Origin: Candidatus Njordarchaeota archaeon
GTDB taxonomy: Archaea > Asgardarchaeota > Njordarchaeia > Njordarchaeales > Njordarchaeaceae
Length of the DNA: 22,571 nt
Reading direction: 5' to 3'
Assembly (NCBI GenBank): GCA_029856615.1
Contig: JAHKLF010000005.1
Span: 1-22,571, forward strand
Positions 1 to 5,090 of this stretch are shown piece after piece. Both the position numbers and the translations under genes were made by a program. Under the pieces are notes generated by a model. It was not told the DNA's origin, did not search any database, and was given only the letters and a program-made list of their open reading frames with translations. Position 1 is the first letter of the stretch; every line of letters starts with the position of its first letter.

Positions 1-438
1 AGGAAAGAAGAATTTATACGCATCTCCTTTCTGACACATCTTTTCTATAAACGCCTCGAGCTTTATTCCTGACGAATCAATTTCGCTACCAAACAAGTTT
101 CTATGAATCTCAGGGAGAAAGATTCCAACATTCTCCTCATTTCCTAACAGCCTAAACGTGAACCCCTTTTCGTCGATCTCCATGAAGGCTAAGGTTATTA
201 AATCTCCTATACTACATTGATCCGGTTTCTTGCGACTTTGAATAGTCCTAGAAACCCTCACGTTAATTCCATTAAGTAATTCCCTATAACGAATGTCTGG
301 ATGCAAGTATCTAATGACGTAAGTTTCAGTAGCGTCTCTTTTTCCAAGATTAACATTAAAAAACTTCTTAACCGCGCTTAAGGAACCACAAATTAGTCTA
401 CTCGATATTCTCTTAAAATCCTCGCTTGCCAATTTCAT
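1..438 (-). CDS. Unknown protein, N-terminal part only (runs off left edge)
   Basis: An open frame of 146 codons starts at ATG 438-436 (MKLASEDFKRISSRLICG...) and continues without a stop to base 1, so the C-terminus lies outside the window. The translation has normal charged/hydrophobic alternation and no low-complexity, which supports real coding. The middle (about residues 75-110, including ITLAFMEIDEKGFTFRLLG) reads as beta-strand rich, and there is no membrane segment or signal peptide. I do not recognise a family. There is no clear Shine-Dalgarno site before the ATG, and a TATA-like TTTAATGATTAG lies about 25 nt upstream (470-459), so a leaderless transcript is plausible. That box overlaps an 8-bp inverted repeat (461-468/484-491). 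The next gene diverges on the plus strand. Confidence 0.7.
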   Translation of the reverse strand, partial: MKLASEDFKRISSRLICGSLSAVKKFFNVNLGKRDATETYVIRYLHPDIRYRELLNGINVRVSRTIQSRKKPDQCSIGDLITLAFMEIDEKGFTFRLLGNEENVGIFLPEIHRNLFGSEIDSSGIKLEAFIEKMCQKGDAYKFFFP

Positions 439-601
439 CCCATATAGAAATTAAACACACTAATCATTAAACATGGCTATCTAAATGATTAAAATTTATC
501 GTTAAGGTTGTAGACATACTATAGAGACAACAGAACATCGTGATTTTGACGAGAAAACTAATATGTATTCCTACAGCAATTAAAGAAAATAACAGAAGCT
601 T

Positions 602-631
602 AAAAATGCATAATTCGACAAAAATGCATAA
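602..631. repeat. Two direct copies of AAAAATGCATAA
   Basis: AAAAATGCATAA occurs at 602-613 and again at 620-631, 18 bp apart. Each copy contains the palindrome ATGCAT, which recurs at 656-661. Spacing near two helical turns in a divergent intergenic region suggests a protein-binding site, but that is inference. Confidence 0.45.
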
Positions 632-730
632 AATATGGAAATACTATCTCAGGAGATGCATGGTAATTCTTATCTTATAAAATCTTTATCCTCTTAAGGC
701 TGATACGGTAAAGAACTAAAGAGAGATTGA

Positions 731-740
731 ATTTTTATAC
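731..740 (+). promoter_or_regulatory. TATA-like box upstream of the Arg-rich membrane protein
   Basis: ATTTTTATAC matches an archaeal box A. A transcript start about 25 nt downstream (near 762) would leave a leader of about 30-35 nt before the start codon. Confidence 0.4.
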
Positions 741-797
741 CTTGCATTACTACAAATTTTTTCAGAATGTTACAAATATGATGGTAGTGTGATCGCA

Positions 798-1181
798 ATG
801 GAAATCATCTTTGACGCATTAGCTAGAGTATTAGGGCTTATATCATCCAATTTAATGATTATTTTGATTCCCATCGCTATCACATTAATCGCCTTGGTAC
901 TGCTGATGAGAAAAAGAATTAAACAGAGACATCTAATGCAAACATTGCTTAGCAGTACTCAGAGGACTACACCAGGAAAACCAATTGCATCTCCAGCAAG
1001 CCAACCATTGCGAGGTTTTAGGACACCACCCGCATATGCAGGAGGAAATGCGCCATTTACTCAGCTGTTTCCCTCCAGAATGTTCATCCCATTACGAAGG
1101 ATGTTTAGATCTTGGGCACGTTTCGCTAGAAGAGGGCATAGAAGAGCGCGCAGGGGTAGAAGGAGAAGATGTATTTATTAG
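798..1181 (+). CDS. Small membrane protein with an Arg-rich C-terminus
   Basis: The product is 127 residues from ATG 798. GTG 789 in the same frame would add three residues, but GTGATC at 789-794 reads as the 3' part of an archaeal Shine-Dalgarno site, which favours ATG 798. Residues about 15-40 (NLMIILIPIAITLIALVLLM) form one transmembrane helix followed by a basic stretch (RKRIKQRH). The middle is rich in Pro, Ser and Thr, and the last about 30 residues are strongly arginine-rich. The expected topology is N-out with a basic cytoplasmic tail that could bind nucleic acid or acidic lipid; this is inference. The stop (1179-1181) overlaps the stop of the convergent acetyltransferase gene by 3 nt. 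A competing frame (985-1224) is open and Cys/His-rich, so the C-terminal frame is not beyond doubt. Family not recognised. Confidence 0.5.
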   Translation: MEIIFDALARVLGLISSNLMIILIPIAITLIALVLLMRKRIKQRHLMQTLLSSTQRTTPGKPIASPASQPLRGFRTPPAYAGGNAPFTQLFPSRMFIPLRRMFRSWARFARRGHRRARRGRRRRCIY

Positions 1182-1771
1182 GCGCTTTCAAAAATGTCTA
1201 GATTCATTGCCTTCACGGCACTAGGATGTTTTTCATTAAATTCCTCGTTAAGAATATCCATTATCAGTACATCCCACCATCTACCACCTCTAAAAATATG
1301 ACTTCTAAGACGCCCCACGTGTTTGAATCCCACTTTTTCATAGCATCTAATAGCTCTTTTATTGTACTCCATCACCCGCAGATAAACTGACTTCAGGCCC
1401 ATTATATTAAAGGCGTAATCAAGTGCGAGAATCGTTGCTTCAGTTCCAAGACCTTGATTCCAATACTCTTTTTCTCCAATAATAATTCCTAATTCTGCGT
1501 TTCTATTTACCCAATTAATTTTATGTAACCCCACGTTTCCGATATGCTGTAAATCCGGAAGCAGCAGAATTGCAAATAATAGATCCTCCTTTGCTCTTAG
1601 TGCTCTATCTATCCAGTCTTCTTCCATTTCACGAGTATAAACCCTAAAGAAACCAACGAGATACTGAGTAACCTGCTTATCATTTATCCAACGCCAACAA
1701 CGATCAAGATCATCCTTCATTAAGGGGCCTAGAGCAACTCTCTTCCCTTTCAAGATAATAGGTCTTTTCAT
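1178..1771 (-). CDS. GNAT-family N-acetyltransferase, RimJ/RimL type
   Basis: This 197-residue protein fits the Acetyltransf_3 (RimJ/RimL-like) GNAT layout. It opens with a beta strand and the family-typical GKRVALGPLMKDDLDRCWRW, followed by NDKQVTQYL. Residues 104-110 (WNQGLGT) form the acetyl-CoA pyrophosphate-binding loop (Q/R-x-x-G-x-G/A), and residues 139-149 (RAIRCYEKVGF) are the conserved motif B helix and strand with its Tyr. The domain is full length with about 25 extra C-terminal residues. Relatives acetylate protein N-termini, small molecules or antibiotics; the substrate cannot be read from sequence. The gene is convergent with the small membrane protein, and it has its own promoter (AAATTTAT box, ATGCAT about 25 nt on) with AAAGGCGG shortly before the ATG. 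Confidence 0.85.
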   Translation of the reverse strand: MKRPIILKGKRVALGPLMKDDLDRCWRWINDKQVTQYLVGFFRVYTREMEEDWIDRALRAKEDLLFAILLLPDLQHIGNVGLHKINWVNRNAELGIIIGEKEYWNQGLGTEATILALDYAFNIMGLKSVYLRVMEYNKRAIRCYEKVGFKHVGRLRSHIFRGGRWWDVLIMDILNEEFNEKHPSAVKAMNLDIFESA

Positions 1772-1788
1772 AGAAAATCCGCCTTTCT

Positions 1789-1829
1789 ATAATGCATTAT
1801 TTAGCTAGCAACGAAGGATAAATTTAATT
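1789..1829 (-). promoter_or_regulatory. Promoter of the acetyltransferase gene
   Basis: On the minus strand, AATTAAATTTATCC (1829-1816) is a good box A with an A-rich BRE side. The perfect palindrome ATAATGCATTAT (1800-1789) lies about 25 nt downstream, where the transcript start (box B, ATGC) would fall. This gives a leader of about 25 nt before the ATG at 1771. A second ATGCAT sits just upstream (1832-1837). Confidence 0.5.
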
Positions 1830-1982
1830 CGATGCATGCTAAATTAGTTCTCTTAGAATAAGAGATACGAGATCATTTATTTAGACTTTTTTATTCATTC
1901 ATAATCTTAGGCCGAAAATGATAGTAGAAAAAATTTTTGACCCTAACGGCATCAGTATAGCCGATACTTCATAGAGAATTAC

Positions 1983-3392
1983 TCAATAATACAGGCTTCT
2001 CCTCTTTCTCCAGAGTTTCTCATCAAGTGTTCTAACGGTTACTAGCTCATAGATTATCGCTTTTTTCCCTTCTTTAGGTCGCAAAACACGACCGATCCGC
2101 TGAATTAATTGCCTTTTGCTTCCTCGACCACTTATTATTATGCATACATTCGCGTCTGGTATATCAACGCCTTCATCTAATGCTTCTGCGCTCACAATTT
2201 TCGAAATCTTGCCTTCTTCGAATAACTCAAAAATTTTCGCCCTTAATTCTTTTTTCGTCAAACTTGTTATTAGAGGAATTCCGAATAAGTAACTAATTAT
2301 GCTGGCTACCCTTATATGCCTCGTGAATATTATGACCTTGTCATTTCTATGCTTCTCAAGAAGCTCCTCTAAACGTGAAAGCTTCTCTTTTGGGAATAAC
2401 GCTATTTCTTTAGCCATTTTGAGTGCTTTTATGGCTTTCTTAGCGAATGGATCAGAAACAGCTTCTTTGGAAATTATCTTGAAAATATCCTCTTTTTTTC
2501 GCACCCATGGATACTCTGGGAGGATATCGTACCTTATATAGTCGACATACACACGCATTAGCTTTCTATATTTCTGCCTCTCTGCATCATTCATTTTTAC
2601 TTTGATCAGTTTATACTCATAGTCCGCTAAGTATCCACGTTGAATGAGATGATCTATTTCCTCAAATTTAATTATAGGTCCAACGAGATCTTGTAGCGAT
2701 CTCATTTTGTTTTCATCTAAATCTAAAAAAGCTGTCAAGCCTATACGATACGGAGCTATTAATCTTCTAGCAATCTCTGAGAAAACGGGGCTGGGAAGAT
2801 GATGGACTTCATCAAATATGATTAATCCAAAGTAGAGTACAGCTTTCTTTAAAAAGACCTCCTTAGATGCTCCTTGGTAAGTCGCAATTGTTATGTCCTT
2901 TACATCTTTTCTTCCGCCTCCATAGATCCCTACTAGAGAACTGCTAATATTTAATCCTTTGAGAACTTTCTTTTCCCATTGACTCAAAAGTTCAATTGTG
3001 GGAACTACAATAAGGGTTCTCAATTTTAAATCATGAATTATTTTTAGTGCGATAATTGTTTTACCAGCTCCCGTCGGTAATTGAATAACAGCTTTAAATC
3101 CGTTTTTAGCGATTTCTTCACAAATATCTCGCTGATAATCTCTTAACTCGTAATCAAAATGCAATGATTCCTCGGGCAGTCTCAGGTCGAGAAATTCGAG
3201 TGGATTCTTAATGGGTATTTTTAGCTTATTTACGAGTTCTAAAAATTCCCAGAACTTATAAGGAAGAATAGCAAGAACGTTTCTCTCTTTATCAAATTTA
3301 CCAAGTTTGATTAACTCCTGGGGAAGAATTCCTTCTTTTGAACTTACTAGAAACTCTAAATTCCTCAGTACCATTTTAAGAGAAATCGTCAT
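1983..3392 (-). CDS. XPB/Rad25-like superfamily 2 DNA helicase, altered motif III/RED region
   Basis: This 469-residue SF2 helicase has the archaeal XPB layout: about 80 residues of N-terminal damage-recognition-like region, then Q-motif ELRDYQ (82-87), Walker A LPTGAGKT (105-112), VVPTIELLSQW (129-139), IYGGGRKD (156-163), Walker B DEVHH (194-198), and a second RecA domain with IIFTRH (354-359), EALDEGVDIP (403-412) and motif VI QRIGRVLRP (431-439). GGGRKD and DEVHHLP are XPB hallmarks. In archaeal XPBs the stretch after DEVHH reads LTATPERED-G; here it is GLTAFLDLDENK (218-229), so both the TATP motif III and the RED triad are missing. XPB unwinds or remodels damaged DNA and in many archaea pairs with the nuclease Bax1; no Bax1-like gene is in this window. 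The start ATG overlaps a 15-codon upstream ORF by 4 nt. Confidence 0.88.
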   Translation of the reverse strand: MTISLKMVLRNLEFLVSSKEGILPQELIKLGKFDKERNVLAILPYKFWEFLELVNKLKIPIKNPLEFLDLRLPEESLHFDYELRDYQRDICEEIAKNGFKAVIQLPTGAGKTIIALKIIHDLKLRTLIVVPTIELLSQWEKKVLKGLNISSSLVGIYGGGRKDVKDITIATYQGASKEVFLKKAVLYFGLIIFDEVHHLPSPVFSEIARRLIAPYRIGLTAFLDLDENKMRSLQDLVGPIIKFEEIDHLIQRGYLADYEYKLIKVKMNDAERQKYRKLMRVYVDYIRYDILPEYPWVRKKEDIFKIISKEAVSDPFAKKAIKALKMAKEIALFPKEKLSRLEELLEKHRNDKVIIFTRHIRVASIISYLFGIPLITSLTKKELRAKIFELFEEGKISKIVSAEALDEGVDIPDANVCIIISGRGSKRQLIQRIGRVLRPKEGKKAIIYELVTVRTLDEKLWRKRRSLYY

Positions 3393-3436
3393 AATAATTC
3401 TCCTCGGGACGGCTCCGTGCTTACAACCTTCGTCAT
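3389..3436 (-). CDS. 15-codon upstream ORF overlapping the XPB-like start
   Basis: ATG 3436-3434 opens a 15-residue frame (MTKVVSTEPSRGELL) whose TGA overlaps the helicase ATG as ATGA, the classic coupling arrangement. A GGAGGAGGTGA Shine-Dalgarno match lies upstream (3460-3450), although its 13-nt spacing is long. Two still shorter ORFs precede it (MKRRR from 3467, MSRPKG from GTG 3453), each sharing 4 nt with the next. It may be a leader peptide controlling the helicase, or a chance open frame in a structured leader. I favour a regulatory role but cannot show translation. Confidence 0.3.
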   Translation of the reverse strand: MTKVVSTEPSRGELL

Positions 3437-3475
3437 CCCTTAGGTCTGCTCACCTCCTCCTCTTCATCGCCTTTC
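3389..3475 (-). promoter_or_regulatory. GC-rich 5' leader of the XPB-like gene
   Basis: The leader is about 58% GC (44 of 76 bases at 3400-3475), far above the surrounding AT-rich intergenic DNA, and it is purine-rich on the transcribed strand. It carries a near-perfect GGAGGAGGTGA Shine-Dalgarno site and a possible stem GGGATG (3439-3434) with CGTCCC (3411-3406) that would enclose the mini-ORF start codon. A box A candidate (CTTAAAAAAG, about 3514-3505) would start transcription near 3485, placing all of this in the 5' UTR. Confidence 0.45.
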
Positions 3476-3532
3476 TAGTAAATTAAGGATTACCATAGTC
3501 CACTTAAGCTTTTTTAAGGATTTCCTGTACTA

Positions 3533-4054
3533 TTATGATTTTTCAGCTCTCATCTTCTCCAGAGCATATTCTAATAACTCTTTGATCGAAGCTGGAACTT
3601 CATTATTTCTTATGAGTGCTACCGCGTTATCAACTCCCATGGCTCTTACAATCTCCATAGGATTAATATGAATATCACCCATGTTTATCGCTCTGAGAAT
3701 ACGAATTACCGCCTTTTTTCTAGTTTCCTCATCTAAATTATTCACTATTCCTAATATCACCTTTCTTGCGAGTTCTCGAACACTTACATCTGGATCATTA
3801 CGAGATAGGAAGAAAATCATGTCAATAATCTCATCATCCCATACTGGAGCGCTTAAGAATGCCTTGAGAACACCACGCTTTATTTTGCTCCTTGGTTCGA
3901 CTTTCGCTGATATGCACAGACGTCTAATGATTCTTTTACCTCTCTCATTCTGCCAGAAATCCTTAATAAACGCTGATAGCTCATTTGTTATTTCCTCCTC
4001 ACTTCCATAGCGGAGGAGATTCATGAGCCTTAAAAACCTGAACTCTAAATTCAT
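3533..4054 (-). CDS. HEAT/armadillo-like alpha-helical protein
   Basis: The product is 173 residues and almost entirely helical by eye, with no signal peptide or membrane segment. DPDVSVRELARKVILGIV (87-104) has the HEAT-repeat pattern (D-x-D-x-x-V-R-x-x-A). RSKIKRGVLKAFLSAP (55-70) and ETRKKAVIRILRAI (110-123) look like the helices of neighbouring repeats, suggesting three or four repeats in a short solenoid. Such proteins are protein-protein or nucleic-acid scaffolds; no enzyme motif is present. GGGAGG (4063-4058) lies just before the ATG, and its own TATA-like box is at about 4108-4095. It lies upstream of, and on the same strand as, the XPB-like helicase with a 140-nt gap, so a shared function is possible but not demonstrated. 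Confidence 0.65.
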   Translation of the reverse strand: MNLEFRFLRLMNLLRYGSEEEITNELSAFIKDFWQNERGKRIIRRLCISAKVEPRSKIKRGVLKAFLSAPVWDDEIIDMIFFLSRNDPDVSVRELARKVILGIVNNLDEETRKKAVIRILRAINMGDIHINPMEIVRAMGVDNAVALIRNNEVPASIKELLEYALEKMRAEKS

Positions 4055-4081
4055 ATGCCTCCCTAAATGATTGTATTTACA

Positions 4082-4261
4082 TTAAAATAATTTCCTTAAT
4101 ATAAAAAAATGTACAGTTGAAATACAATTTAAGTTATTGACTTCAGATAGAATTTTTATAGCATTCTCAGCAACTTGTACGACATCCCCTTTCTTAATGA
4201 ATTCTAATGCTTCCTTGAACCTTTTCTTTAATTCCTCTACCTTAGCATCTAAACTCGTTGC
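4082..4261 (-). pseudogene. Startless remnant resembling PaREP1-family proteins
   Basis: A 59-codon frame is open from 4261 to a TAA at 4084-4082 with no ATG, GTG or TTG at its head (an in-frame TGA precedes it at 4264-4262). Its first two thirds (VEELKKRFKEALEFIKKG, then DVVQVAENAIKILSEV) read as two amphipathic helices with the K-K-G-D-x-V-Q-A-x-E pattern of archaeal PaREP1/PaREP8 proteins, which are often tied to toxin-antitoxin-like loci. The tail decays into hydrophobic codons that coincide with the promoter of the HEAT-like gene. It overlaps the end of the 104-residue ORF in the -1 frame, so it could instead be the second half of a frameshifted fusion. The family call is by eye. Confidence 0.35.
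4095..4108 (-). promoter_or_regulatory. TATA-like box of the HEAT-like gene
   Basis: On the minus strand TTTTTTTATATTAA lies about 45 nt upstream of the ATG at 4054. It overlaps the end of the PaREP1-like remnant, which argues that the last codons of that remnant are no longer coding. Confidence 0.4.
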
Positions 4262-4563
4262 TCATCACCTTTCACGAGACTTGATAACGCATATGCAGAT
4301 AACCCAGCTACAGCCATTCCGAGAACTATAGGTTTCCAAGGAGTTAATGTATTTAGTTCACGTAGTTTAACATGGAAGTGATCGATAATGCTAGTAATCC
4401 ATTCCCGTTTTGGAGCGTACCATATGTGAAGTCTGTTATATACTTCTCTATAGAATTCAAAAGCTTCATAAACAACGTTAAGCCTTCTAGGGGCGAGACA
4501 CTCCATATACTCTCTTCTAACTTCAATTTCAGCATCAATAAATCCATCATCATAAAGTCTCAC
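4249..4563 (-). CDS. Hypothetical protein with a C-terminal membrane anchor
   Basis: The product is 104 residues from GTG 4563; TAG lies four codons upstream and no ATG is available. The first about 75 residues are charged and aromatic (RREYMECLAPRRLNVVYEAF, FYREVYNRLHIWYAPKREW), soluble and probably helical. PWKPIVLGMAVAGLSAYALSSLV (about 76-98) is a single C-terminal transmembrane helix of tail-anchored type. There is no clear Shine-Dalgarno site. It sits in a decayed-looking patch between the two helicase genes and runs into the PaREP1-like remnant in another frame. I do not recognise a family. Confidence 0.45.
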   Translation of the reverse strand: MRLYDDGFIDAEIEVRREYMECLAPRRLNVVYEAFEFYREVYNRLHIWYAPKREWITSIIDHFHVKLRELNTLTPWKPIVLGMAVAGLSAYALSSLVKGDEQRV

Positions 4564-4647
4564 GTGAAGTTCCTATACATCACTCAAAACTCTCCTTATA
4601 CTATACTTTTCACTCTTAGGAATTGAAGGAGTAGCTATTTAAAAACC

Positions 4648-4794
4648 TTACTTCTTAATAAGATGCTTATACACACTCCCAATATCTGAAACCCAAAGCT
4701 TAAACATCGTGTCTCTTACAAGCTTCTCTTCAACATCGATAGCTGCGAGAACAACAACGTTTCCAGATTCAAGGATAAATTTCCTGGGAATCAT
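4648..4794 (-). CDS. 48-residue ORF, possibly a gene fragment
   Basis: The ATG at 4794-4792 opens a 48-residue frame (MIPRKFILESGNVVVLAAID...) ending at TAA 4650-4648. It has a believable strand-then-helix composition: a hydrophobic VVVLAAI followed by charged helix EEKLVRDTMFKLWVSD. It has no convincing ribosome-binding site and an in-frame stop lies eight codons upstream. It may be the C-terminal remnant of a lost gene or a small protein. No family recognised. Confidence 0.3.
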   Translation of the reverse strand: MIPRKFILESGNVVVLAAIDVEEKLVRDTMFKLWVSDIGSVYKHLIKK

Positions 4795-4850
4795 CGTTAC
4801 GTAAGTACCCGTTGCTTACAGCTCTTAATAGTTTGTACGTTACCTGTCAA

Positions 4851-4870
4851 ATACATCGTATAAGATGTAT
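4851..4870. repeat. Inverted repeat ATACATC-N6-GATGTAT
   Basis: Perfect 7-bp arms at 4851-4857 and 4864-4870 flank GTATAA. It lies about 220 nt upstream of the XPD-like start, so a direct role in that promoter is uncertain. Confidence 0.4.
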
Positions 4871-5028
4871 GCGATTTAAAAGCTATTTTGCTTATTTAGT
4901 AGGTGTAATTGTGATTCATGCCCCGAGTATTATAGTGCTTTAAGTAAAACTCGCAACATATTCAAATTGTTATGGTCTTTGTGATTAGTATCATAGTAAT
5001 ATACCACTCTTTATGGATTAGATCAGTA

Positions 5029-5040
5029 GATATTTTTAAT
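5029..5040 (+). promoter_or_regulatory. TATA-like box of the XPD-like gene
   Basis: GATATTTTTAAT lies 51-62 nt upstream of ATG 5091, so transcription would start near 5060 and leave a leader of about 30 nt. Confidence 0.4.
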
Positions 5041-5090
5041 TTGCCAATTTATGAATGGCTCCTTAGCGAGAAGCTGGAAGTGCAAGAAGA

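Larger units (their letters stand above)
439..788. other. Intergenic region with direct and inverted repeats
   Basis: This 350-nt divergent intergenic stretch holds no convincing ORF. It contains an inverted repeat TAATCATT/AATGATTA (461-468 and 484-491), a 12-nt direct repeat AAAAATGCATAA (602-613 and 620-631), and a third ATGCAT (656-661). A TATA-like ATTTTTATAC (731-740) would serve the plus-strand gene starting near 789-798. Confidence 0.5.
4564..5090. other. Long, mostly non-coding stretch before the XPD-like gene
   Basis: This 527-nt stretch holds only a 48-codon minus-strand ORF (4648-4794), an inverted repeat at 4851-4870, a TTACGTAA palindrome near 4797-4804 and the XPD-like promoter. 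No tRNA-like or other gene was seen on either strand between 4870 and 5030. Confidence 0.5.

Noticed and set aside
985..1224. 79-residue plus-strand ORF with Cys/His-rich sequence
   Set aside because: It lacks a ribosome-binding site, lies inside the frame that has the start signals and TM helix, and runs 47 nt into the acetyltransferase gene. Kept only as a finding about competing frames.
1330..1350. tRNA T-arm-like stretch (TTTGAATCCC)
   Set aside because: It lies inside the acetyltransferase coding sequence and no cloverleaf can be built around it.
3400..3475. C/D-box guide RNA on the minus strand (AUGACGA as C'-like box)
   Set aside because: No good CUGA D box, the first C box is off consensus, there is no flanking terminal stem, and box spacing is too long for archaeal guides.
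4372..4626. 84-residue plus-strand and 66-residue minus-strand ORFs near the 104-residue gene
   Set aside because: They overlap the tail-anchored ORF in other frames and have no start signals or domain pattern.
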